Below are positions 14,253-25,500 of a stretch of 64,000 bases of DNA, piece by piece. Where the stretch lies: assembly GCF_019399895.1 (NCBI RefSeq), contig NC_091885.1, positions 2,516,501 to 2,580,500 of the forward strand. The letters run 5' to 3'. Within the stretch, counting starts at the first letter, position 1, and every line of letters begins with the position of its first letter. This DNA comes from Cardiocondyla obscurior. Its lineage: Eukaryota > Arthropoda > Insecta > Hymenoptera > Formicidae. The notes beneath the pieces were generated by a model, which did no database searches, was not told the origin of the DNA, and saw only the letters and a program-made list of their open reading frames with translations. A program made the translations under genes and the position numbers.

Positions 14253-16312
14253 ATGGTAGACCTAAAAGCGAACGTTAGTTTCGCGTGTCAGCGATGCCTG
14301 CAGCCGTTGAGACTGGACTCAAGCTTCGACCATCTCGGGGAGCACACGCTGGCTGAACTCTCACGTAGGTAATTTCTATTTTGTGTAGGCGACATCGACC
14401 ATTTATTATGACCTGGCTGCCCCACTCGGTACCTTCGCGTTGATAATACTGCTTTGTACGCACTGGTCGCTCGCATGCATACACTAACTGTGCTTTTAAC
14501 AAAAATCTCTGTAAATAATACACATATGTTAATTTTTTAACAATTCTAATTAGGGCAACAAACGTTATTAATAAGCTAGTGCTATGTGTTATGTATAATG
14601 ACTCACATATATACTTAGAGCCAACACTGCTTCTCTTTATGTACTACACATATAAAATTTATATCCAATATCATTCGATACACGAGAAGCAATGCTGGTT
14701 CTTAATTATTTAGAAAATTAAATTATATTAAAGGTAATGTTTCGAGGTCTATTCTATATACAATACGTTTGTGTATTCAAATATCTAATAACAAATATCA
14801 AATATAATTGCTTCACTTGCAACAATTATCTAAGACAGTGTGTTACATAATTATTATTTTATTGCAGTTCCTATACAACAGCAAGTTGTTGGAGAATTAG
14901 AACCACAGAGTGACAGTATAGAACATTTAGTTCCACCATTTAGATTGACTGAGTCAGGAAATGGTACAAATGGATTTATGTTAGTTGGAGATTCTGGTGA
15001 AACAGAAAGTTTAAGCCACCATTTAAAGGTATGTAGAGAAAGGACTAGCTCGAGGATTGAGACACATTTTTAATGTCACACATATGCACAATCTGATTTA
15101 TATTTTTTTTTTAGGTACGAGCAACGCTATTCGATATACTCAGCAGTAGCAGTTCAGCAGATCATCCACTTTGTGATGAATGTACAGATAGTCTTTTATT
15201 GCTGATGGATCAGCAATTACGAATGACAGAAGGCGAATGGTCGGATTATAACGAATATTTAAAAAAGTTAGAAATTGAGCAACAGTATCAAGGACACGAA
15301 GATGTAGAGATGGAAAATCTTACAAAAGAATTGCAGGATGTAAAAGCTGAAGAAGAAAGAATGATAAGAGAACTGGAAGCATTAAGAAAAGAAGAATTTG
15401 CTACTAAAAATGCCATAGCAGAACAAGAAAGAGAAAGAGAGAGGTTACAAAGTGAAGAAGATAGGTACTGGAAGGAATATTCAAAACATAGAAGAGATCT
15501 TATGTTAGCAGACGACGAATGCCGCAGGTAAATAAAATATCTCAAAATATATCTAAATATTTGTTCTCAAGTAAAACAATAATCGTTCAATTTACATAAA
15601 ACTTGATTTTTTTTTTAGTCTAGATAACCAATTAGCATATGCATCCTCACAACTCGAAAGGTTAAAAAAGACGAACGTTTTTAACGCTACATTTCATATC
15701 TGGCATTCGGGCCACTTTGGAACAATAAATTCTTTTCGACTGGGACGATTGCCGAGTGCGCCAGTAGACTGGAGCGAAATAAACGCTGCATGGGGACAAA
15801 CAACTCTTTTGCTAGTAGCTCTCGCACGCAAAATGAATTTAACATTTAAACGTTTCCGTTTAGTGCCATTTGGCAACCACAGTTATATCGAGGCTTTAGA
15901 TCAAAACAAAGAGCTTCCATTATACGGAAGTGGAGGATTTAAATTTTTGTGGGACACAAAATTTGACGCAGCTATGGTTGCATTTTTAGATTGTTTGCAA
16001 CAATTTAAAGAGCAAGTTGAAAAAGGAGACAGTGAATTTTGTTTGCCATATAGAATGGATCGAGGCAAAATTGAGGACTCTGCGACAGGCAACTCCTATT
16101 CTATAAAGTATTCTATCAAGTTATAATTATAGATATTATCTGTGTGTAAAAAATTTAATTCCTTAAATTAATTTTTTTATCTTTTTTCCAGAATACAATT
16201 TAACTCAGAGGAACAATGGACCAAGGCCCTAAAGTTTCTACTAACAAATTTAAAATGGGGTCTTGCATGGGTTAGTTCTCAATTTACTAAAGATGAACTA
16301 AATACAAATTAA
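14253..16312 (+). CDS. Atg6: Beclin-1 / Atg6 autophagy protein, 5 exons, 431 aa
   Basis: Beclin-1 is the scaffold subunit of the class III PI3-kinase (Vps34) complexes that start autophagosome formation and act in endosome traffic. Exons by splice consensus and frame: 14253-14364, 14868-15028, 15115-15527, 15619-16107 and 16192-16312, which join in frame. The start ATG gives the family N-terminus with a CxxC pair (CQRC, residues 12-15). A BH3-like segment follows around residues 86-105 (LSHHLKVRATLFDIL), then HPLCDECTD, a charged coiled coil to about residue 228, and the C-terminal evolutionarily conserved domain, including NVFNATFHIWHSG and INAAWGQT. The aromatic finger reads FLW where vertebrate Beclin-1 has FFW. 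Length matches the family. AATAAA lies at 16374-16379. The coding exons are AT-rich and CpG-poor compared with nearby intergenic DNA. The gene looks intact. Confidence 0.96.
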
Positions 16313-16373
16313 ATGTCTCCTAATTTTATGATTGTGTAATTATCTTGTCATTATTATAAATGCTCTATTTGTA

Positions 16374-16379
16374 AATAAA
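16374..16379 (+). terminator. Poly(A) signal of Beclin-1
   Basis: A canonical AATAAA begins 62 bases after the Beclin-1 stop codon. Confidence 0.7.
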
Positions 16380-16444
16380 TTGCAGTTGAACGATAACATG
16401 GTTTTTACCTCCTATTAATTGCTTTAAAAATTAACTATCTAAAA

Positions 16445-16450
16445 TTTATT
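16445..16450 (-). terminator. Poly(A) signal of the NUDT14-like gene
   Basis: AATAAA on the minus strand about 32 bases beyond the stop codon at 16482. With the Beclin-1 signal on the other strand, the two 3' ends face each other and their untranslated regions may nearly touch. Confidence 0.65.
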
Positions 16451-16481
16451 TTAAATAACAGTTATTTTTTTTATATTCTAT

Positions 16482-17444
16482 TTAACAGTATTCAGGTTTA
16501 TTAAGTAAAAACCAAGACACACCATAAAGGAAACTGGATGGACTCTGTACTTTTTTGGATCTTATGTAATCTTTTAGTTCAGGAACACTTAGCTCTACCA
16601 CTTCTATGAGTTCACCTTCGGCTTCATCGCCACCACCTTTAACAAAATATGGAAAAATTTCTTGTATATTCAAGATACAGTTTGATATTATAACAGGTAT
16701 TATTTCTTGAAACTACTTTAAAAAGAAAATATTTTTAATTATACTTACCAGGGTGTATTTGCATATCATCTGTTACTTCTACATAGAAAAGAGTTTGTTT
16801 TGCACTAGCAGAAGCACTGGATCTAAAAAATAAAAGAATATATACTGTTTTAATAATAATTTTACATAAATCAAATTACACTGTATCGATAATCTTTCAA
16901 TGCTTCCTAACCTAATAAATATATTATAATTTTTATTGATACAATTACAATTGATACAAATTATTTTGATACTATTGATACAACAGTGAGAATTTTAAAC
17001 TCACAAGTACGTAGTAATTTCGCTAAATGTCGAGGTAGGTGCTTCATAGCCGCACTCTTCCTTCAATTCATCCTTTGCAATCTCGACAAGAGACTTGTCT
17101 TTGTCTACGATACCAGCGCAAAGTTCCAAGGACAATCCAAGTGTCGCGGGATAACGCTCGACATCGATGACCTTTTCTGTTTTCGGTAGAGATGCGTAGT
17201 AAACTGCTGGCCGGAATTGTTTGACGAACACGAGCTTTTTTCGACTCGTGTTAAAGATGACTATGGACACACTGTCGTGGATCGTTATTACGTCCCAACT
17301 TTTCGACATACGACCTTGCGTGAAAGCCAGGCGAACACTCTTTAACCACGGCGAATCCTGCGGGACTTTTCCTATGCTGACATTGTGTAAATCGAGCATT
17401 TGCTCACGTACGTGCCGTTTTTTCTCATCCTGAGTCGAGTTCAT
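16482..17444 (-). CDS. NUDT14: NUDT14-like UDP-sugar (UDP-glucose) pyrophosphatase, 3 exons, 222 aa
   Basis: Members of this Nudix family hydrolyse UDP-glucose (and ADP-ribose) to a sugar phosphate and UMP in the cytosol. Exons by splice consensus and frame: 17444-17005, 16822-16749 and 16636-16482. Donors are GTGAGT and GTAAGT, and the joined frame gives exactly 222 residues, the length of human NUDT14. Recognisable parts are SWDVITIHDSVSIV and LVFVKQFRPAVY (about 49-82), then LELCAGIVD and the Nudix helix ending in KDELKEECGY (about 107-133). The EGELIEVVEL and GVSWFL segments near the C-terminus are shared with the family. The Nudix box has Asp-Glu where the textbook box has Arg-Glu, as NUDT14 also deviates there. 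The catalytic EE pair is present. It is convergent with Beclin-1, with no sign of damage. Confidence 0.94.
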
Positions 17445-18464
17445 CTCTTGTCAGAACTTGCCGAGTACCCTGAACTAAAGTACGGAGAAATTCCTTTTTT
17501 CTTGTCTCCTTATATCATATATCTTGCATATCTCACGCGAGGATTGTGAGACAATACATATCACAAAAAGTAGATAGTCAGTTTCTACGACTTTCGATGA
17601 CCACGTACGAATCACATGGCGGCTTGTATACGTGACTTTAACGTGGTGTGCGTCGTCATACCGGAACAGCAAGTGTAGTTACATGTGCTTGCGCAGTGGC
17701 TGAGGTAATAGTGATGCGCATCCCCTTCCAGTTCCGTGACCGGCGCAGTACGGCAGTACGACACATGTACTCTAGGGGCTTTGTGTGAGACGACGCACAC
17801 CATGGATCACGTACGATAATCGCCGTCGCCGAAACAAACGCCGTCTGTACTTGCCATCCAGTGTGCGTACATTACGGAACCGATCGAGCAGGGATGGATT
17901 TGTGCGAACAACGGCTACGACATACTACGACGCAAGCAGATCAGCAACGTTCGTGTGCATTCATGGCTGGTTCGTGCCATTGGAGAGGCAAGATTGCTTG
18001 GCATCAACGACACGAGATGTGGCCGATGGTGAGATGCGAGATCTTTCGCCGGCGAGGCAACTGCTCTTCGAATTTCGGGCGCCACGAGGTCGGAACAACA
18101 CTCACGCGAAGGTAAGTGCGTACCACGTATGAGCAGCATGATCTCGAGACAGTCGCGGTATGGATTATTTTCGGAAACGACTTTGCTACGACACTTTGCC
18201 ATCGCGAGGCAATGAGACATCGTGATCGTGATCGTGTGTTTTCAAAAGGTTTTTACCCTATCCCGATGCGTACGTCGCAGTACACGTACGTATATATACT
18301 TTACGCTGATCTGAAATTCATCTTAAGAGAGTTGATCATAACTTGCGCGATCGTGTACGCATCAGTAGTCGTCCGATTTGAAAAGTTCAGATTACGGAAG
18401 CGCTCGATGAGTCACGGAATCGCGCGAACGTCTTTAGCTAGGCTTTGGAAGCTCGGTAACATTC
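17445..18464. promoter_or_regulatory. NUDT14 upstream region with a candidate plus-strand leader exon
   Basis: The first part must hold the NUDT14 promoter and 5' leader. On the plus strand a strong donor (GAAG then GTAAGTGCG) at 18111/18112 closes a GC-richer stretch that starts near 17800, which could be a non-coding first exon of a divergently transcribed gene; no downstream coding exon was found. The part at 17618-17815 is collinear with 30803-30962. No protein in the short open frames here is recognisable. Confidence 0.3.
17618..17815. repeat. Dispersed repeat, copy 1 (matches 30803-30962)
   Basis: Collinear blocks are shared with the second copy: GGCGGCT..TACGTGACTTT, GTGACCGG, ACACAT.TAC, GTGTGAGA, CGACGCACACCA and GATCACGTAC, in the same order and similar spacing. 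It could be an old transposon end or a duplicated promoter. There is no coding potential in common. Confidence 0.4.
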
Positions 18465-18513
18465 GTGCCTTATCGGGGACAGTCGAAATCGTAATATAAC
18501 TGCTCTTCGAATT

Positions 18514-18921
18514 TCAGATGTTCACTGCGTCCTCCTCGAGTTTGTCGCCGCCCATCGACTCGAACATCTTTTCTAATTGCACCTGAAGTTGTTGAATGTT
18601 GTTCATTAAACTGCATGCCTGAAAAATAAAACAATTTAAAAAATGTAAGTAATTAATAATTTCATTGAGATTTTCATAAATTTTTGTTTGCTCTGAAGTA
18701 CATACCATTCGTTCCTCTTTCAGATGGCTTGGGAATTCATTCTTCGCTATATCCGCGTGAGCCACTAAAACTTTGACGATGGTTTTTGCAAATCTCTTCA
18801 TATATCTTTGCCGGATCCGGGCATTCTAGCTTCGACACCACATCGAAGTACTGTGGATCAGCTGTGTAAAAACACCGACGACGGAGACGCTGAAGAGCAT
18901 ATGCTCGCTACTCTTCTGGAA
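18514..18921 (-). pseudogene. unc-13: unc-13 (Munc13) exon pair, array copy 1, frameshifted
   Basis: Unc-13 proteins prime synaptic vesicles; this segment belongs to the MUN/MHD1 region. Exon a (18921-18706) opens after TTACTTACAG and reads in part FSVSVVGVFTQL. It shifts frame to read YFDVVSKLECPDP, then shifts back to MKRFAKTIVKVLVAHADIAK up to a GTATGT donor. Exon b (from 18618, after TTTCAG) reads ACSLMNNIQQLQVQLEKMF and ESMGGDKLEEDAVNI, then TGA. Two net insertions (about 2 nt, then 1 nt) put a TAG in the frame that links the parts, so exon a cannot be read as a whole. This copy keeps the family-typical GGDKLEED. The full gene must lie elsewhere. The identification is from memory of the family. 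Confidence 0.8.
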
Positions 18922-19071
18922 CTGTAAGTAAAGAACAAAGAATTGTAAGGTCTTTTACGTTGTTTTTATGAATAATCACTCATTTATTTTATTTCATTTA
19001 AATTGTACAATAAAGTTACAGAGTGCCTTATCGGGGACAGTCGGAATCGTAATATAACTGCTCTTCGAATT

Positions 19072-19479
19072 TCAGATGTTCACTGCGTTCTCCTCGAGTT
19101 TGTCGCAGCCCATCGACTCGAACATCTTTTCTAATTGCACCTGAAGTTGTTGAATGTTGTTCATTAAACTGCATGCCTGAAAAATAAAACAATTTAAAAA
19201 ATGTAAGTAATTAATAATTTCATTGAGATTTTCATAAATTTTTGTTTGCTCTGAAGTACATACCATTCGTTCCTCTTTCAGATGGCTTGGGAATTCATTC
19301 TTCACTATATCCGCGTGAGCCACTAAAACTTTGACGATGGTTTTTGCAAATCTCTTCATATATCTTTGCCGGATCCGGGCATTCTAGCTTCGACACCACA
19401 TCGAAGTACTGTGGATCAGCTGTGTAAAAACACCGACGACGGAGACGCTGAAGAGCATCTGCTCGCTACTCTTCTGAAA
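19072..19479 (-). pseudogene. unc-13: unc-13 (Munc13) exon pair, array copy 2, frameshifted
   Basis: Same structure as copy 1, shifted by 558 bp. It differs in the peptide by ADIVK instead of ADIAK and by GCDKLEEN instead of GGDKLEED. The same two frameshifts are present, so they predate the array's expansion or were spread by conversion. Confidence 0.8.
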
Positions 19480-19629
19480 CTGTAAGTAAAGAACAAAGAA
19501 TTGTAAGGTCTTTTACGTTGTTTTTATGAATAATCACTCACTTATTTTATTTCATTTAAATTGTACAATAAAGTTACAGAGTGCCTTATCGGGGACAGTC
19601 GGAATCGTAATATAACTGCTCTTCGAATT

Positions 19630-20037
19630 TCAGATGTTCACTGCGTCCTCCTCGAGTTTGTCGCAGCCCATCGACTCGAACATCTTTTCTAATTGCACCT
19701 GAAGTTGTTGAATGTTGTTCATTAAACTGCATGCCTGAAAAATAAAACAATTTAAAAAATGTAAGTAATTAATAATTTCATTGAGATTTTCATAAATTTT
19801 TGTTTGCTCTGAAGTACATACCATTCGTTCCTCTTTCAGATGGCTTGGGAATTCATTCTTCGCTATATCCGCGTGAGCCACTAAAACTTTGACGATGGTT
19901 TTTGCAAATCTCTTCATATATCTTTTCCGGATCCGGGCATTCTAGCTTCGACACCACATCGAAGTACTGTGGATCAGCTGTGTAAAAACACCGACGACGG
20001 AGACGCTGAAGAGCATCTGCTCGCTACTCTTCTGGAA
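19630..20037 (-). pseudogene. unc-13: unc-13 (Munc13) exon pair, array copy 3, frameshifted
   Basis: Same structure again, a further 558 bp on. It reads ADIAK and GCDKLEED. At the second frameshift site this copy has GGAAAAG where copies 1 and 2 have GGCAAAG; the length, and so the shift, is unchanged. The unit is cut off about 40 bp beyond the exon a acceptor. Confidence 0.8.
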
Positions 20038-20078
20038 CTGTAAGTAAAGAACAAAGAATTATAAGGTCTTTTACGTCG

Positions 20079-20723
20079 TCTCGGTTTTGCACGCTCGCTC
20101 CTTCTCGCTCCGTCTTCTTTTCGCCCGCCGGCTCTCGGACAGCGATTTCGCTTCCTTGCACGGCCACCGCCGTTTTCTTCCTTCTTGCTCTCGCTTAGGT
20201 GTGCTCGAAGCCCCGCGGATGCGGATCGCCGTTGGGCCTTTCACTGAGGCCTACGGGCTACGGGTCGCGACCTCACCGTGGTCCACCACTCCCTCTTTGC
20301 CTTCCTCGGGCTCCCTCTCGTGTCTTCCTCCTTCCTCTCTTCCACACTCGTCTCTTTTCTTTCTTTTTCTTTAAACATTTTTACCTTCCTTCCTGCCGCT
20401 TCCTCCTCCCCCGAGCCGCCTCCTTCGTCTTTGTGCTTTAGCTTAACTCGGCTCCCTTTGCCTACACTTCGCTTTTCTCCGTCCTTCTCTTTACCGCCGG
20501 CCACTACCGCGTCTTCTTCTTTTCCTCGCTCTTCCTGCTACTCTCGTCGAGATCCTCGTTTATTCCACGTTATTCTCGTTACGTTTATACAGCGAAAATC
20601 AACGCGCCGTAGTTTCTGACACTTCGAAATGTCATAATCGAAAAGAATAAACTTGCCCTTTTTTATAATTTTAACAGTAATAAACATTTAATTAATTCAT
20701 ATAATTACATGGCGATGGAACAT
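20079..20723. other. Pyrimidine-rich spacer between unc-13 array and transposase
   Basis: The 558-bp repeat ends abruptly near 20078. What follows is strongly C+T-rich on the plus strand (20280-20560), with no recognisable protein. Frames open across it are compositional. It may be part of the same inserted block as the transposase, but no terminal inverted repeat was found. Confidence 0.4.
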
Positions 20724-21396
20724 TTAAGGATCTGTTGTTAAGTATTCTACTGATTTTTTAAAATATTTTTCATAATTGATTCCGTTCGACGAAAAGGGAT
20801 GGAGCCCTGTCTTTTCAAATCCGTTTTTTAGAATAATATCTACTTCTAGCACATTTATAGCTCTTTGCATGAGCTGTGCGAATTTTTCTCGTTTAATACG
20901 CTCGCCGTTATTTTCCATCCTCCATTGTCGAACTACTTTCGCCCATGATGTTTTTAAAGGATGAAAAAATGCAACATCTAAAGGTTGTAGTATGTGCGTT
21001 GCATTTGGATATAGAGCAATAAGCTCTATTTCTTTCTCACTACAAAAATTGCTTAACGCCATCGTTAAATGTGAAGTGTGTCCGTCTAAAAACAACACTA
21101 CAGGGAACTTAATATTATTTTTTATTAACCATGGATAAAAAATATTCGCAATGTATTCGTAGAATGTTTCTCCAGTCATCCATCCACTCTCGGAGTGTCC
21201 GATGCCCCAGTTTTTCGGCATGTTTGAAGCGATGTGTCCGGGGGTTCGTTTGAATGAAAAAATAACCATTGGTGGTGCGATTTTCCCGATGGCATTTCCA
21301 CAGAAGAGCGTAGTTAAACATTCTTTTTCGTCATTATTTATGAACATTATTGTCCAAGCGAAAAGTTCAAGTACCGGTTTGTATAGCCGTGATGTA
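20724..21396 (-). pseudogene. Truncated pogo/Tigger-type DDE transposase
   Basis: The frame is open from about 21396 and has its first ATG at 21347. Counting from that ATG, it reads LFCGNAIGKIAPPMVIF (about 14-30), VLFLDGHTSHL with the second acidic residue Asp88, and YPNATHILQPLDVAFFHPLK with Asp124. These are the hallmarks of the DDE_1 family of Tc1/mariner-pogo transposases (Tigger and jerky relatives). The N-terminal DNA-binding domains and the region of the first catalytic Asp are missing, because a TAG stops the frame just upstream. It therefore cannot be an active enzyme. Flanking inverted repeats were not recognised, so the element's limits are unknown. It sits about 650 bp from the unc-13 array. 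Confidence 0.85.
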
Positions 21397-22402
21397 GTCT
21401 AAATAACGGCGTAATGGATAAGAAGGCATTCCTGCTCGCCCAGCAGGTATTTGCGCGCGAGGCTTGCACCTTGCGGTTGTTGCGCAGCTCTACGATACCC
21501 CTTACGACCGCTTTCATTCTCCTCTAAAGTGTTTTAGAGCTTCTCAAAGTGGGTGCTCGATCGTTTTCTTCGAGGCAAACTGCCTCATCGTCTTGCGGAT
21601 CCTTGAACAAGCGAGTTGCAACGGCGTCGCTAACTCGGCCTTTCCGTCTTTCTTTCTCTCTCTCATTCTCGTCAAGATGCGCCTTGCATGCCGACGCATC
21701 AAAGATCTTGCTGCGTCTGTTAACCATCTTTTCCGATTCGTTTACGAGATTTTAATTATTAAATAAAAGGTCTCAATTTCTTTCTGTCAATTCATTGGTC
21801 AGATTTTATTCTTAAATTAAATAAAATAGTCGGATTTTCGATGATCTAGATCTGGGTAGCACTAGGAAGCCGGGATCGAAGACAAAATTACCAGTGTCGG
21901 TGGAAGGAGGCTTCGTTCGCTCGCTTCGAGAGGTCAGAGGGCGATAGCGGTACCTTCTCTGCGCGGAGGTAGTCTCTCTTGTCCTACCGCCTATCTACTT
22001 GCGAGAACGGTGTATAGGTGCTTTCCACCTCTAGTACAGACGTTTCCCTGTTGCACGCAAATGTGTTCGTAGACGATCAGTCCACCCTTTTACGAATTTA
22101 CGAAGATCTCCGAGATCTTCGATGTACGGACCCTCCCAAACACCACATTTCCCTGCGGCGGAACCGCGGGATTCGGTGCTGGGCTCTTTCCTGTTCGCTC
22201 GCCGCTACTAAGAAAATCCTGGTTAGTTTAGTTTCTTTTCCTCCGCTTAATAATATGCTTACGGATCAATGAACATGAACGTTCGTTCCCACAGTCGAGT
22301 ACAAAATTTTATATTAACAATGTTTTAACATTACTTTTTTTTCAAACATTTGTTCCGAATTACAAATTAATAAAATGCAGTTTATGAATTATTTAGGAAT
22401 TT

Positions 22403-22516
22403 AAATAATTTTTTCCCACATACGTTCGAATTTATAAAAAGAAAAAGAACCAATTATATAAATAATTTTTTCCCACATACGTTCGAATTTATAAAAAGAA
22501 AAAGAACCAATTATAT
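22403..22516. repeat. 57-bp direct tandem duplication
   Basis: Two adjacent copies of a 57-bp unit containing CCCACATACGTTCGAATTT and an A-rich run, apparently identical. A recent local slippage or duplication is the simplest reading. Confidence 0.9.
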
Positions 22517-25500
22517 AAAGGGGTCGTTTTGAAATCGGAGTCCTGCGAAGGAGTCACGCATGGAAGGAGCCACTAATGGCACGCTAATAGCCCCACGTTT
22601 CTTCTAGTTTTAATTTATCGCCTCGCGTTTCAACGGTCCCGACGACGGCCTCTACGATGATTGCGTCGCGTTATTTTGTTTTATACGAAGTGGTCCGCGC
22701 TCCTCAAAACGCGTGAGGCAGCACCGTCCAGCCGATGGATCGGGATCGATAGGTCGTGCCGACCGATTCGTCATTAATTTTCGATCTCGCGAACTGAGAA
22801 AGAGAGATTCTTCTCCGCGCGCGCAAACCGAGTAAGTTTATCACCCGCACGTGTGCGACGTGAAACGCTCACAAATGACGGTAATTTCAGAACCGGAAAC
22901 GGGAGGGGGAGGAAGGAAAAAGAATAAACTTGTCGCGCCGCTATCATGAAGAGAACGCAGGCAATTTTCCGGATATTCTCGGTGGCCGGTCAAGAGGTGG
23001 CCGTAATTAACCGTAATTAGCAGGGATTCAATCTGCCCGTATCGCCCGGGCAGTTTTATCGGTCCGACCGTATCGACGGAATTACAGATGCCTTGTCGAG
23101 ATTTATACCGGTTGCTCTTCTGTGACCCTACCTTCGCGCTCAGGCTTCCGTTCATGTTACTTCACTGAAATTGATGGGAAGCAACGCGTAACGCGTTTCT
23201 CCTTCCTAGCTCGGTAGAATCTCCATGCGGTGAATTAGAAATTGCGGGGGTTGAATTGAATTCTTATATTAATGGTCCCAATTTCTTTTTTCCAATACTT
23301 ATATAAATGGTCCCATTTTTTTTCTTTCAATTCAATAGTTCAACTTTATTCTTAAATTAAATTAAATTTGATTTTGGGTTAAAAATATGTTTTTTTTTAA
23401 TTAAATAAAAATGGTTTTAAATTATTGAATTTAATTGAATTGAATTCTTGTATAATCGGTTGGCAAAATCGATTCTTATATTAATAAAATAATTCTTATA
23501 TTAATAAAAATAAAATTTGGTTTTGAGTTAAAAAGTTAGGCTGCGTTCGTGGCGAGGTTCAGAACCTGAGTTCGTTTGATCGAATGCCGCAATGATTGCC
23601 TCGACTGATATCTGCTCCCGCATCTCTCCGACTAATGATTATTAGCCGTAAGTCCTTCTTACTTTTGCCCCCACCTTTCCCTTGCATCCGTTCGTATTCA
23701 TATACAGGCGCGAGTATGAGATCGCCGCGATTCGTACGGTACAAACCGACTACATTGGGCCCACGCCACCATCTTCTTTTGACCCCTCGCTTTACGTCCC
23801 CTCCCCGCACGAAGATATCGAGTCATCCAGGTAGGCAAGGCAAGGCGGGCAGATACACCTTGCACGTATCGGAGCCCGATCGAACTCGGTGGGGATCGTG
23901 ACTTTCGATTCGTGGTGTAAATCGAGCGATGTAATAAAGTCTGATTGCAAAATGTATCGGCCGCGGGGAATACATACACGTATCCTACACATACATTTGT
24001 GCGCCGCCACGTACGTAATGCACGTTTGTTAAAAGTTCCCTCTACGCGGTGGGTACACGGTATGCACCGTCAGGTGAGTTTTGCACGTCGCGGCGAATCT
24101 CATCTTCCCTTCGCACGGCACAGAATCGGATCTTGATTTCCGTTTTCACGTTGACGAGCTTCATCAGAATCGATTACAAGCGTTCACATACGATAACGTA
24201 CCGCGGCGTGTTAGGATCGCTACGTATAGGCGCATTAACGAGCGTTATCGGTCATCAATTATCATTATTTCGACTATTCCGGTCATTCGAATGACGCGTC
24301 GAGGGGCTCTTTTAAGACAGACATTATGAATCCACATTCGTTCGTTTTAATCGCTAATCACCAATTATCCGAGAAACGTCCCCGCGCCCAAAACCCCCAG
24401 AAGCATTTTAACGAGCCGCCGTGTCGCCTGGGCCTGGAATTTCACTTCGGTCCAAGGTCCGATGGGCCTCCACCGCGATCCAGACGAGCGTCCGTTCGGT
24501 TAAAATATATATTTCGTGCTCCGTGGTCCATCCCGTTCGCTCTGTCGTTCACCTATCTCGCCCCGAACCGTGTGCGTCTGTGAGCGTGCGCCCGTACCAA
24601 TTAGCGCATACTTCGGCCCTCGGTGTTTTAGAGGCCCTTCGGATGCTGCACCCGTTGAAATCTACCGAATGAGCCCTTCGTGGCCGTACGGTTCAAAAAT
24701 TTTTTCGTATTAATTCGTCTTAATAATTTCGTCTTAATTGCGATAAACGCAATCTTCGTATTTAATTATTTTTATAAAAAATTTTAAAACTACTTATTCT
24801 TATGATCGCATCAATTATTAACGAGAGACCAATTAAAGTTAATATACATCTCTTTAAGTATACTTCTTTCTAACATTTTATCGTATCTCCTGGCTTTGCG
24901 TTGCATGGATCGCTCGAGATACTTTAACAACAACGTGCATTATTTGCGTAATCTTTTTCCGGCTCCCAACTGTGCCTTGCGTTATACATTTATGAACTAG
25001 TTCGATGAGATTAAAGGCCAAATGAAAGACCAAGAGTCTACAACATCATTTATGAACGACATAACTGTGTCGGTCGTGATGTATAGCGTTATTAATTACT
25101 GTAATTTTAAATGAAATAGCGAATGCCATTTGCAATATTCTTTCGGGATTTCAAAGTTGAACGACAATCGTTTTCGACATCGTCGTTGTAGTCGTAAAAA
25201 ATCGGCGCACACATTACTCTCGGTAATGTATGAAGTAGTTTATCGATTTCATTGATTTTGCAAATTGTTAATTATAACGATCGAACGAGTGGACGTTAAT
25301 TTACCGTGGGTCCTTCATACCGAAAAAACTTTGTCGTTCTTCTGTTATTCGCGACGCTCTTAAATATCCGTTTTGGCTCGCACAATGTTTTTTTTTTAAT
25401 ATACTTGCGCTTTTATTTTTGAGCAAAAAAAATTGCGTTGTTTCCTGCTACGGCAGATATCAATTAGCATATAACTATTAATTAGCATATTGACTCTCGT

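Larger units (their letters stand above)
18465..20078 (-). repeat. Tandem array, 558-bp period, ~2.9 copies, each with unc-13 exons
   Basis: The units start at 18465, 19023 and 19581, exactly 558 bp apart. The third stops after about 498 bp, near 20078, where sequence changes abruptly. Units differ at only a few positions, so the duplication is recent or is kept uniform by gene conversion. Each unit carries, on the minus strand, a 216-nt exon, an 87-nt intron and a second exon of the unc-13/Munc13 family, then AT-rich spacer. The presence of the intron shows DNA-level duplication rather than retroposition. Assembly error is possible but would not by itself explain the frameshifts inside each unit. 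Confidence 0.92.
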
